Assembly (NCBI GenBank): GCA_944326555.1
Contig: CALVEK010000005.1
Span: 1 to 64,000 of the forward strand
Length of the DNA: 64,000 bases
Reading direction: 5' to 3'
Origin: Candidatus Gastranaerophilales bacterium
GTDB lineage: Bacteria > Cyanobacteriota > Vampirovibrionia > Gastranaerophilales > Gastranaerophilaceae
Shown piece after piece: positions 34,711 through 42,738 of this stretch. The first letter of the stretch is position 1; the number at the start of each line of letters is the position of its first letter. The notes beneath the pieces were generated by a model. That model worked only from the letters and a program-made list of their open reading frames with translations. It did no database searches and was not told the origin of the DNA. The translations under genes were made by a program, and so were the position numbers.

Positions 34711-35919
34711 CTATTTGTCGTTAATTTTTAAAATTACAATACTTCCGTTAATATTTCTTGCTTCTTCGGGAGTATATGTGTTTGTTTTTTCAACATAAAT
34801 ATTTTTTATGTGGTCTGGTCTTCTTGCGTAAGAATCAGCGATTCTTAATTGTATTGCATTGAGGTTTAGTGCCCTGATTCTTGCTTTTGTGTTACCATTA
34901 CATCCTGCGTGAGCTATTCCTCCTAATATGCCCCACACTGTTATGTCTCCGGCTGCGTGTATTTCGCATCCCGGATGGCAATCACCAATAATTACCACGT
35001 TGCCGTTAGATTTTATTACTTGACCTGAACGAACTGTTTGTTTGTGATATTGAGTGTTCATTTGAAGAATTTCGTAATCTTCATCGGTCATAACTTCTTC
35101 AGGAATTTCAAAGTCTTCATCTTCACTTGCTTCTTTTGTAAGCGGCCAATTTTGCATTTTTGTCAAATCTTGTTCTTCGCTCAATATATTTTCAAGTTTA
35201 GTCTCTGAATCAAAAATGCTATCTAATTGTTCTTGAATTTCTTCATCAGGTGGAATATTTGAAGGTTCATTTGATTCGTCAAATTCTCCTGTTTGTATGT
35301 TTTCTTCTTCTGATGATGAAATAGTTGTGTCAGTTATACTCTGTAATTCGTCTGATTGAGTGTTTTCAGAATCAGATGCTTGCGGGTTTTTATCGCTTTC
35401 TTCTTTTACTTCTGTATTTATATCTAAATTATCTTTGTTATCAGAAACATTTGCTTCTGTTTCTGTCTTTGTTTCGATTTCATCCCTAGAGTCTTCAGTA
35501 TAATTTTCTTCCTTGTTTTCTGTATCATTGTCTATATGATCAGTCATTGGTATATATTGTTCTGACGGTGTTTCGTTTTCTGTGTTAAGAGGAGCTTCCG
35601 GTGTATTTTCTTCAAGCTCGTTTTTTATTTCTTCCTCAACATCTTTTGTGCAAATACCCAAAGTAGCAGCAGCAAGTTCTGTTTGCTGTGATTGTGATTC
35701 TATAAGAGAAAGTTTTGAATTTATGCTGTTTATAAGTGAATTGATACTTAACAGTTGAGATTGGTTTAATGTAATATCACCCAATTTTAGCCATATATGC
35801 TGATTTGCGGCTTCTTCTTTTTCTATGATATTACTTAACTCAAAAACGATGTCTGCAGGAGTTTTTGCCTGAGACAAATCAATAATATATCTTTTATTTA
35901 AATCCATATCCTTTAACAC
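34711..35919 (-). CDS. minC: MinC with an unusually long acidic linker
   Basis: 402 aa, versus about 230 for E. coli MinC. The N-terminal ~90 residues (RYIIDLSQAKTPADIVFELS ... IWLKLGDITLNQSQLLSI) fit the MinC_N FtsZ-inhibiting domain. The C-terminal ~110 are a clear MinC_C beta-helix (VRSGQVIKSNGNVVIIGD, AAGDITVWGILGGIAHAG, ARIRALNLNAIQLRIAD). Between lie about 200 residues rich in Glu, Asn, Ser and Thr. GTG at 35919 or ATG at 35907 could be the start. First gene of minC-minD-minE. Confidence 0.9.
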   Translation of the reverse strand: MLKDMDLNKRYIIDLSQAKTPADIVFELSNIIEKEEAANQHIWLKLGDITLNQSQLLSINSLINSINSKLSLIESQSQQTELAAATLGICTKDVEEEIKNELEENTPEAPLNTENETPSEQYIPMTDHIDNDTENKEENYTEDSRDEIETKTETEANVSDNKDNLDINTEVKEESDKNPQASDSENTQSDELQSITDTTISSSEEENIQTGEFDESNEPSNIPPDEEIQEQLDSIFDSETKLENILSEEQDLTKMQNWPLTKEASEDEDFEIPEEVMTDEDYEILQMNTQYHKQTVRSGQVIKSNGNVVIIGDCHPGCEIHAAGDITVWGILGGIAHAGCNGNTKARIRALNLNAIQLRIADSYARRPDHIKNIYVEKTNTYTPEEARNINGSIVILKINDK

Positions 35920-36040
35920 CCGTTTATTTTTAAATATTGGTATTTGACTTGTAATTAAAGGATATACGAAATATTTATCAAATACAATTATTTGTAATTT
36001 ATTGTATCAATTTTTATCAAATCAATTTATTACAAAAATA

Positions 36041-36068
36041 AGACGAGAAAATATCTGTTTCCTCGTCT
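36041..36068 (-). terminator. Intrinsic terminator after the coiled-coil membrane protein gene
   Basis: Read on the minus strand: AGACGAG, a 14-nt loop, CTCGTCT, then TATTTTT. Plus coordinates of the arms are 36041-36047 and 36062-36068. Confidence 0.75.
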
Positions 36069-36070
36069 CA

Positions 36071-36988
36071 TTAATCATCGTTTCTCTTTTTGATTTTATC
36101 ATCAAGTTGTTTTTTAGCTTTATTGGCTTCTTTGATTTGTGAGTCCAAATCTTTTATTTTTTGTTCATTTTCTGCAATAAGTCTTTCCTGCTCTGCTATT
36201 CCTTCAGTATTTTGTTTTACTTGGTTTGCAAGTTCTTTTCTTTTTGAATCAGGATAGTTTTTCTTTAAACTTTCTTCGAGTGTTTCGATTTGTTTCTTTA
36301 TAGCTGTTTTCTGTTCTTCTGTTAAATCAGGATTTGTTAATTTGTTTTTTAAACCTGAAATATCACATTCTATAGCTTGTTTTTCTGTATCAAAAGTCTG
36401 TAGTGCATTTATTAATGCAGGTCTTTTTTCTTCAAGTGTATTTTTTGTATGTTCCGCTGTACTTTTGTCTCTTACTGCATCATGTTGTTGCTTAGTAGCA
36501 GTTGTAATCGCTCTTCCGAGACTTGTTGATGTATCTGCTATATCTGTTAATGTGCTTTTATCGTCATAGCTGTTTGCTGTTCTGATTAAATCAGACAAGG
36601 ATGTTTCTACATCCGGGTTAAAGTTTTTAGATGCATCTTCTTTGCTCTTTTTGCCAAATAAATTTTTTGCCATTGCGTATATGTTGAAACTTGTTACACC
36701 CAAACCAAGTACTGCTGCTGTAATCCCAATAGCTTTGCTGGCTGTTTCTGCTGTTGATGTTCCTGTTGAACCATAGGCAATTCTATCTTTAGTGTAAGGG
36801 TAACACCAGTTTGTTGTATTGTATTTTTGAGCACCTGCCCAGATGTTATTGTAGGACGTTGAGCCTCTCCATCCATCCATTGGCTTTTGTGTCGCTTCGT
36901 GGTTACGGTTGAAATTGTTTGAGGTATTACCCGTACCAAGAAAAAGCGATTTATTATAACTTTTTAAGCTATTTTCGTTAGGTGCCAT
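36071..36988 (-). CDS. Coiled-coil membrane protein of unknown function
   Basis: 305 aa. The N-terminal ~75 residues are Asn/Tyr/Trp-rich with no signal peptide. A single hydrophobic segment follows (KAIGITAAVLGLGVTSFNIYA, about 85-105), then a Ser/Thr-rich region and a long coiled coil (about 160-305) containing EQKTAIKKQIETLEESLKKN and ending in a basic tail. GAGAGA precedes the ATG. Its leader shares sequence with that of the LysM/EF-hand gene at 53757..54554. No known family recognised. Confidence 0.7.
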   Translation of the reverse strand: MAPNENSLKSYNKSLFLGTGNTSNNFNRNHEATQKPMDGWRGSTSYNNIWAGAQKYNTTNWCYPYTKDRIAYGSTGTSTAETASKAIGITAAVLGLGVTSFNIYAMAKNLFGKKSKEDASKNFNPDVETSLSDLIRTANSYDDKSTLTDIADTSTSLGRAITTATKQQHDAVRDKSTAEHTKNTLEEKRPALINALQTFDTEKQAIECDISGLKNKLTNPDLTEEQKTAIKKQIETLEESLKKNYPDSKRKELANQVKQNTEGIAEQERLIAENEQKIKDLDSQIKEANKAKKQLDDKIKKRNDD

Positions 36989-37020
36989 GTTCGTCTCTCT
37001 TTTTATACTCTTGTATATAT

Positions 37021-37064
37021 AAAGTATATATCTTTTTTAAAATTGCCAAAATAGTATATACTTT
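37021..37064. promoter_or_regulatory. Inverted repeat in a divergent promoter region
   Basis: AAAGTATATA (37021-37030) and TATATACTTT (37055-37064) form a 10-bp inverted repeat with a 24-nt spacer, between the coiled-coil gene (minus) and the sugar kinase (plus). It could be an operator or simply paired -10-like elements. AT-richness makes chance plausible. Confidence 0.35.
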
Positions 37065-37134
37065 GTTTACATTTCTTAATATTAAGATTTGACCGTATTT
37101 ATGCATTGTGATAGATTCTTTTTAGGGTATTTTT

Positions 37135-38073
37135 ATGGGTGAAAAATTAGATATCATAACTATTGGTGAAAGTCTTATTGAACTTTCGAGTCCTCAGAGT
37201 CTTGCTTATGCTCAGACTCTCGATAAATATTACGGCGGTGATACCTTGTGTACTGCAGTCGCTGCAGCAAGACTGGGGTCTAAAACAGGATATATAACGA
37301 GAGTTGGCAATGATCCGTTTCGTGAATTTTTGATGGATAGTTGGCAGCTTGAAGGGCTTGATATTTCGCAGGTTAAGTTGATAGACGGCTTTAATGGTGT
37401 TTATTTTATCGGACATCCAGAGTTTGCAGATAAGGAATTTGTTTATTATCGTAAAAAAACAGCTGCAACTAAATTATCCATTGATGATATTTCTGCAGAT
37501 TATATTCTTTCTGCTGACGTCTTTTATTCTACAGGCGTAACACAGTCATTGTCTTTGTCTGCAAAAGAAGCAGTGAAAAAGGCTTTCAAAATTGCAAATG
37601 AGCAAAATATGCTTACAGCCTATGATATAAATTTTGATAACAGATTGTGGTCTGAACAGGATGCAAAAGATGCCCTTGATGAAGTACAGGATTATTTACA
37701 AATAATATTCTTAAGTCTGGAACATGATCTTGTAAGGCTTTTTGATATGGGTTCTGCAGATAAATGTATAAAATATTTTTGGGATAAGGGGATTAATACC
37801 GTTGTAGTCAAGTCTGCTAAGGATAGAGGGTATTTTGTCGGTGTAGAAGGTGATATTACTTTTACTAAGTTTTATACTGATGAAGTTGTTGATTCAACAG
37901 GGTCGGGTGATGCTTTTAACGGAGCGTTTTTACATGCTCTAAATTCTGGTATGACACCTATTGAAGCATCGAGATTGGCTTCTATTGCTGCTGGTCTTCA
38001 ATGTCATCAAATGGGTGCTATAAAGTCTACACCATATAAAGAACAGGTTTATTCAGCTTATTATGGGCAATAG
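37135..38073 (+). CDS. PfkB-family sugar kinase, probably 2-keto-3-deoxygluconate kinase
   Basis: 312-aa ribokinase-fold enzyme. ITIGESLIELSSP at the N-terminus, YYGGDTLCTAVAAARLG (substrate loop with GG), YYRKKTAATKLS (a KDG-kinase-like arrangement) and the catalytic DSTGSGDAFNGAF near residue 255 are visible. The closest type is KDG kinase, which with the KDPG aldolase at 2517..3134 would allow ketodeoxygluconate use. Fructokinase is the alternative. csaB begins 2 nt after its stop. Confidence 0.82.
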   Translation: MGEKLDIITIGESLIELSSPQSLAYAQTLDKYYGGDTLCTAVAAARLGSKTGYITRVGNDPFREFLMDSWQLEGLDISQVKLIDGFNGVYFIGHPEFADKEFVYYRKKTAATKLSIDDISADYILSADVFYSTGVTQSLSLSAKEAVKKAFKIANEQNMLTAYDINFDNRLWSEQDAKDALDEVQDYLQIIFLSLEHDLVRLFDMGSADKCIKYFWDKGINTVVVKSAKDRGYFVGVEGDITFTKFYTDEVVDSTGSGDAFNGAFLHALNSGMTPIEASRLASIAAGLQCHQMGAIKSTPYKEQVYSAYYGQ

Positions 38074-38075
38074 GT

Positions 38076-39104
38076 ATGGAAAGTAAGAGTAAAATTATTG
38101 CAATTTCAGGATATTATGGTTTTGAAAATTTTGGTGATGAAGCTATTTTAAAGGTTTTGACATCAGAACTGAAAAATCAGGGACACTCGTTAACAGTTTT
38201 TTCCAAAAGTCCTATTGTAACATCTGCTAAGTTGGGCGTAAATTCTATTTACACATTTGATATACCAAAGTTAATTGGTTTTATAAAAAATGCCGATGTT
38301 TTAATCAGTGGTGGAGGCAGTCTTTTGCAGGATGCAACAAGTATTAAGAGTCTTTTATATTATCTCTTTGTTATTGCTGTTGCTTTATTTTATAAAAAAG
38401 ATGTTATTATTTTTGCGCAGGGTATTGGTCCTCTTAAAAATTTCATTGGACGTTTATTGACAAAGATGCTTTTAAAAAGGTGCAAATATATTACGGTAAG
38501 GGATGAGAAAAGTTTGTTCCTTTTGCGAGGATGGAAATTGAATCCAGAATTGGTCTCTGATCCTGTATGGAATATTGATATAAAAGAATCTGTTTCTATG
38601 AAAAGAATTGGTATTCAGCTTCGCAGTTGGAAAGGACTTTCTCAAAAATACCTTATGGCTTTAGCTAGAGAGGTTGCAACAAGTTTTGCTGATTTTGAAA
38701 TTTATATATATTCTTTTCAGGAAGCATTAGATTTGTCTTTGTGCAATCATTTTGAAGCGCAATTGAAGTTGGTAAATCCAAATTTAAAAACTAAAGTATT
38801 GAATAATTTGACTATAGATGAGACTATCCAGTCTTTTGCAAATATAGATTATTTAATTGGTATGCGTTATCACGCTTGTCTTTTGGCTTTAAAATACGGA
38901 ATTCCTACTTTGGCTCTCAGTTATGATATAAAAGTAGATAAAATTGCGCAAAGATTCGGGTTGCCTTGTTCTCATTTAGATGCATCGGAAAATATATCAG
39001 ATCTGATTGCTGAAATGAAAAGTCTTAATCGTACTGAGTTAAGAAACAAAGCCGCATCTTGTAGATTTGATTTTTCAAACGTAATTAAAGCAATTGATAA
39101 TTAA
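38076..39104 (+). CDS. csaB: Polysaccharide pyruvyl transferase CsaB
   Basis: 342 aa, adds pyruvate from PEP as a ketal to cell-wall polysaccharide, which creates the attachment site for SLH-domain proteins. The N-terminal GYYGFENFGDEAILKVL, middle DVLISGGGSLLQDATS and IIFAQGIGPLKN, and the C-terminal GMRYHACLLALKYGIPTLAL are family hallmarks. It overlaps the translation zone of the sugar kinase (2-nt gap). SLH-domain porins are common in cyanobacterial relatives; none is encoded in this window. Confidence 0.92.
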   Translation: MESKSKIIAISGYYGFENFGDEAILKVLTSELKNQGHSLTVFSKSPIVTSAKLGVNSIYTFDIPKLIGFIKNADVLISGGGSLLQDATSIKSLLYYLFVIAVALFYKKDVIIFAQGIGPLKNFIGRLLTKMLLKRCKYITVRDEKSLFLLRGWKLNPELVSDPVWNIDIKESVSMKRIGIQLRSWKGLSQKYLMALAREVATSFADFEIYIYSFQEALDLSLCNHFEAQLKLVNPNLKTKVLNNLTIDETIQSFANIDYLIGMRYHACLLALKYGIPTLALSYDIKVDKIAQRFGLPCSHLDASENISDLIAEMKSLNRTELRNKAASCRFDFSNVIKAIDN

Positions 39105-39223
39105 TGACAGTGTTTTTATTTGTACAAAAATATAAATTTTTATATTTTTTAATAATTGTTTCCTGTATAATATAAACACTTGCAGATTGTAAGTATTAGT
39201 AAGTCTTATTGAAAGGTTTTTTG

Positions 39224-39868
39224 ATGTTAGAACATATACATGCATTTTTGAGCTATTTTTCAAAATTGTTTGTTACCTTAGATGGAATCGGTTTAGCTCC
39301 TGTATTTATTGCATTGACGGCAAATTCCAAACAAAAGTGGCGCAATATTATGATGAATAAGGCAGTTGTTATTGCTTTTTTTATCCTTTTATTCTTTGCC
39401 TATACTGGTTCCGTAGTGCTGGATTTGTTAGGAATAAGTCTAACTGCTTTGAAGTTGGCAGGTGGTATATTGCTGTTGATTATGGCAATTGATTTAGTTT
39501 TGGGTAATCCTGAACCTGCTATGAATAACGAAAATAAAGAGGAAAGAAAAGAATCTATGAAAAGGACAGATATTTCTGTATTTCCTCTCGCTATACCGTT
39601 ATTGTCAGGTCCTGCAACAATAACAATGTTAACCATTTGTATGAAAAATGCGGTTGGAAATCCTATTGACCGTTCTTTAATTATTGCTGCATTAGCGGTT
39701 AATTTGGTAGTTTGCTGGTTGATACTGAAATTTGCTTCAAAAGTAAGTCAAATCCTTGGTAAGACAGGAGTCAGCGTAATTAATCGTATAGTAGGAATAT
39801 TGTTGGCAGCAATGTCTTGTGAGTTCTTGATGACAGGGCTTATTGAGATATTAAAAAGTATAAAATAA
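39224..39868 (+). CDS. MarC-family integral membrane protein
   Basis: 214 aa from the ATG at 39224 (AAAGG upstream); an in-frame TTG 15 nt earlier is less likely. Six predicted membrane helices; LDGIGLAPVFIALTANSKQK, GGILLLIMAIDLVLG, VFPLAIPLLSGPATITML and VGILLAAMSCEFLMTGL match the MarC/YhgN family. Substrate and role are unknown despite the historical 'multiple antibiotic resistance' name. nadA follows 16 nt later. Confidence 0.88.
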   Translation: MLEHIHAFLSYFSKLFVTLDGIGLAPVFIALTANSKQKWRNIMMNKAVVIAFFILLFFAYTGSVVLDLLGISLTALKLAGGILLLIMAIDLVLGNPEPAMNNENKEERKESMKRTDISVFPLAIPLLSGPATITMLTICMKNAVGNPIDRSLIIAALAVNLVVCWLILKFASKVSQILGKTGVSVINRIVGILLAAMSCEFLMTGLIEILKSIK

Positions 39869-39884
39869 CTTTGAATAAAAGAAA

Positions 39885-40814
39885 GTGATTGTGAAATTGG
39901 ATAACAAAGCAGAAATAATCAATAAAATTAATAAATTAAAAAAAGAAAAAAATGCAATAGTTCTTGCTCATACGTACCAAAATGTTGAGATAGATGAGGT
40001 TGCGGACTTCTCGGGAGATTCCTTATATTTGAGCAGGATGGCGGCTTCTACTGATGCTGATATTATTGTTTTTGCAGGTGTATATTTTATGGCAGAAACT
40101 GCAAAGATTCTTTCTCCTAAAAAAACTGTTTTGCTTCCTAATTTAGAAGCCGGTTGTGCAATGGCTGATAAGATTAATCTTAAACAGTTGAGGGAGTTTA
40201 AGGAAAAATATCCTGAAATACCGGTTGTTTGCTACGTAAATTCTACAGCGGAAGTTAAATCTGAATCTGATATATGCTGTACAAGCGCAAATGCTGTTAA
40301 TGTTGTAAAATCTCTAAATTCTGAGAAAGTTTTGTTTGTCCCTGATCAGCATTTAGGCTCTTATGTTGAGTCTCAGTTAGATGGTGTAAAGGTAATTACG
40401 TACTCTGGATTTTGTCCTATTCACCATGAAATAACGGTTGAAGATGTAAATACTAAGAAAAAATTATACCCTAATGCAAAGGTAATGGTTCATCCGGAGT
40501 GCACAAGTGATGTTACCGCATTGGCTGATTTTGTCGGTTCTACTACCGCAATAATAAAAGAGGTTAAAAATAGTAAGGATAATGAGTTTATAATTGTTAC
40601 AGAAAAAGGTGTTGTTGACAGATTGAAGAGAGATTGTCCTCAAAAATCATTTATACTTGTTAACGAAAGAGCTATTTGTAACTCTATGAAGCTAATTACT
40701 CTTGAGGATATATTGGCTGCTTTAACAGAGGAAAAGCATAAAATAGAAGTTGATTCGAATATTGCACAAAAGGCACTTGCTGCAATTGATAGAATGGTTA
40801 AAATTAACGGATAA
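39885..40814 (+). CDS. nadA: Quinolinate synthase
   Basis: A 4Fe-4S enzyme that condenses iminoaspartate with dihydroxyacetone phosphate to quinolinate in NAD synthesis. 309 aa; GTG at 39885 or 39891. AHTYQNVEIDEVADFSGDS (with T where most have Y before YQ), the three cluster cysteines in NLEAGCAM, a Cys in DICCTSANA and VHPECTSDV are visible. A conserved VPDQHLGSYV segment is also present. nadB and nadC are not adjacent. A strong terminator follows. Confidence 0.93.
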   Translation: MIVKLDNKAEIINKINKLKKEKNAIVLAHTYQNVEIDEVADFSGDSLYLSRMAASTDADIIVFAGVYFMAETAKILSPKKTVLLPNLEAGCAMADKINLKQLREFKEKYPEIPVVCYVNSTAEVKSESDICCTSANAVNVVKSLNSEKVLFVPDQHLGSYVESQLDGVKVITYSGFCPIHHEITVEDVNTKKKLYPNAKVMVHPECTSDVTALADFVGSTTAIIKEVKNSKDNEFIIVTEKGVVDRLKRDCPQKSFILVNERAICNSMKLITLEDILAALTEEKHKIEVDSNIAQKALAAIDRMVKING

Positions 40815-40823
40815 GAATAGAAC

Positions 40824-40860
40824 AAAAAATCCTGAGTTAAATATAAACTCAGGATTTTTT
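40824..40860. terminator. Bidirectional intrinsic terminator between nadA and ispF
   Basis: Near-perfect palindrome: AAAAAATCCTGAGTT (40824-40838) with AACTCAGGATTTTTT (40846-40860), loop of 7 nt. Serves convergent nadA and ispF. Confidence 0.95.
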
Positions 40861-40872
40861 ATATTTTACTTT

Positions 40873-41358
40873 TTATACAGCAATTTCTTCCAGTAAAACA
40901 ATTGCATCAACTGCTAAGCATTTCCCCTCACCTATTGGCCCCATCCATTCCATGGATTTTGCTTTAATTGAAACTTGATTCATATTGAGGTTTAGTATAT
41001 TTGCTAAGTTCTTTTGTATATCTCTGATAAATGGTCCTAATCTTGGTTGCTGTGTTTTGATTGTTGCATCTATATTATTGATTTTGTAACCTTCTTTTAC
41101 TACAAGATATAATGTTCTTTCCAATAATTCGGTACTGTCGCAACCGTAATACTGAGGGTCATTGTCAGGAAAATGTTGACCTATATCTCCTAATGCTAAC
41201 GCACCAAGTAGTGCATCAATAATTGCGTGGCAAAGTGCATCTGCATCAGAATGCCCTAATAAACCTTTATTGTGTTCGATTTTTACTCCACCTAAGATTA
41301 AATCTCTATCCACTGCAAATTGATGTAAATCAAAACCTTGTCCAATTCTATATTGCAT
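40873..41358 (-). CDS. ispF: 2-C-methyl-D-erythritol 2,4-cyclodiphosphate synthase
   Basis: 161 aa MEP-pathway enzyme. RIGQGFDLHQF (metal-binding Asp and His), LLGHSDADALCHAIIDALLG (second metal His and substrate loop), IGQHFPDNDP, and the C-terminal EGKCLAVDAIVLL are canonical. AGGGG upstream. It overlaps the end of the upstream HAD gene by 11 nt. Confidence 0.96.
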   Translation of the reverse strand: MQYRIGQGFDLHQFAVDRDLILGGVKIEHNKGLLGHSDADALCHAIIDALLGALALGDIGQHFPDNDPQYYGCDSTELLERTLYLVVKEGYKINNIDATIKTQQPRLGPFIRDIQKNLANILNLNMNQVSIKAKSMEWMGPIGEGKCLAVDAIVLLEEIAV

Positions 41359-42166
41359 ATTTTTCCCCTATAAATTTAGAAACAGCAACGGCTACACCGT
41401 CGTTGTCCACTGTTTCTGTAATATAATCCGCTATTTTTTTTAAATCTTCTGTTGCATTACCCATTGCAACCTTTATACCTGCAGCAAGAAGCATTTCTAT
41501 ATCATTATCCTGATCTCCGCAGGCCATAATCTCTTCCTTTTTTATATTCCACATATCAGCAAGGAATCTGACAGCATTACCTTTTGTTGCATCTATACTT
41601 GAAAATTCACAAAAACGTGGTGTAGACCTTATAACATATAACTTATCTTTATACTTTTTAGACATTTCATTTTGCAAGTTTGCTATTAATTCTGTATCAT
41701 CATCAATAGCAAGAATTTTATTCAAACCTTTTAAGTCAAGATTATCGCAGTTTCCAATGATTTTGTAAGAAAGATTTCTTGCGTCTACGTACTGTCTTAT
41801 AAGTGGTGAGTCATTTTCTACCATCAAAACATCATTGATGTACAAATTGAAAAATACATTTCTTGCTTTTAAATCTTTTATTACTTCTCTGGCTATCTCT
41901 GTAGGCATTGTTTTTTCGCAGAGAGTTTTGCTGTCTTCATAAAAGTTTTTTACGAGGCCTCCTTGGTAACAAATCACAGGGGTTGTGAGTCCAAGTTCTT
42001 TGGCAATAAATTTTGTAGCGGCATACATTCGACCTGTACACAGTACAACTTTTATTCCGTCATTTGCCAAATTTTGTAAAGTTCTTTTAACCCTTTCGGA
42101 TGCAGTATAATCTTTTTTGAATATTGTACCGTCTATATCTAAGACGAGCATTTTGATTTTGTTCAT
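41348..42166 (-). CDS. Cof-type HAD phosphatase
   Basis: 272 aa HAD hydrolase with a C2-type (Cof) cap. Motif I LVLDIDGTIFKKD, motif II VLCTGR (the Thr), and the C-terminal motifs K-GNAVRFL and ACGDQDNDIEMLLAAG with AMGNATEDLKKIADYIT are all present, so it is a likely active sugar-phosphate or nucleotide phosphatase of unknown substrate. It overlaps ispF by 11 nt and follows the Nudix gene by 29 nt. Confidence 0.9.
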   Translation of the reverse strand: MNKIKMLVLDIDGTIFKKDYTASERVKRTLQNLANDGIKVVLCTGRMYAATKFIAKELGLTTPVICYQGGLVKNFYEDSKTLCEKTMPTEIAREVIKDLKARNVFFNLYINDVLMVENDSPLIRQYVDARNLSYKIIGNCDNLDLKGLNKILAIDDDTELIANLQNEMSKKYKDKLYVIRSTPRFCEFSSIDATKGNAVRFLADMWNIKKEEIMACGDQDNDIEMLLAAGIKVAMGNATEDLKKIADYITETVDNDGVAVAVSKFIGEKYAI

Positions 42167-42195
42167 CTGATTTTTATTCTTAATTCTTTTAGATA

Positions 42196-42738
42196 CTATA
42201 TCTCTTTACTTGCTCTCAATATTGCACAAATAGTTTTTGCGTCATTTATTGTACCATTTTTTATTAAATTGTGCACTTCTCTTAACGGAAGTTCAAAATA
42301 ATCAAGAACTTCTCCCTCGTCAGGACAAGGTTTATCAAATGAGAGATTTTCTGCATGGAACAGATAAAGTTTTTCATCGCAAATTCCAAAAGTAGTAAAT
42401 ATGTAACCCAGAGATTTCCAGTTTTTTGCTACATATCCAGTTTCTTCTTTCAATTCTCTTTGTGCTGCAAACAAAGGATCTTCTCCTTTTTCCAGTCTGC
42501 CTGCAGGCAATTCTGTTTGAACAGATTTAACTGCGTAGCGGTATTGTTTCACCAACAATACGTTACCATTATCTTTTTGGGCAAAAATTACAACACCGCC
42601 GGGGTGATGAATTATTTCTCTGTTTCTGTGATATTCTTTTTCACCGTCGGATAATATTATTTCATCATTTGTAATATCAAAAATCCGTCCTTGATAGACG
42701 GTTTTTGATGATAAAGTTTTTTCTTCAAATTTATCCAT
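42196..42738 (-). CDS. Nudix hydrolase, ADP-ribose pyrophosphatase type
   Basis: 180 aa. A complete Nudix box GRLEKGEDPLFAAQRELKEE then TGY (GX5EX7REUXEEXGU) lies near residues 80-103. VKQYRYAVKSVQTELPAG upstream of the box is typical of ADP-ribose pyrophosphatases (NudF-like). It overlaps the aspS stop by one base (TAATG), so translation is coupled to aspS. Confidence 0.9.
   Translation of the reverse strand: MDKFEEKTLSSKTVYQGRIFDITNDEIILSDGEKEYHRNREIIHHPGGVVIFAQKDNGNVLLVKQYRYAVKSVQTELPAGRLEKGEDPLFAAQRELKEETGYVAKNWKSLGYIFTTFGICDEKLYLFHAENLSFDKPCPDEGEVLDYFELPLREVHNLIKNGTINDAKTICAILRASKEI

Noticed and set aside
39885-40814. NadA as defective because HTYQ replaces the common HYYQ
   Set aside because: The cluster cysteines and other active-site segments are intact; the change is at a tolerated position as far as can be judged.
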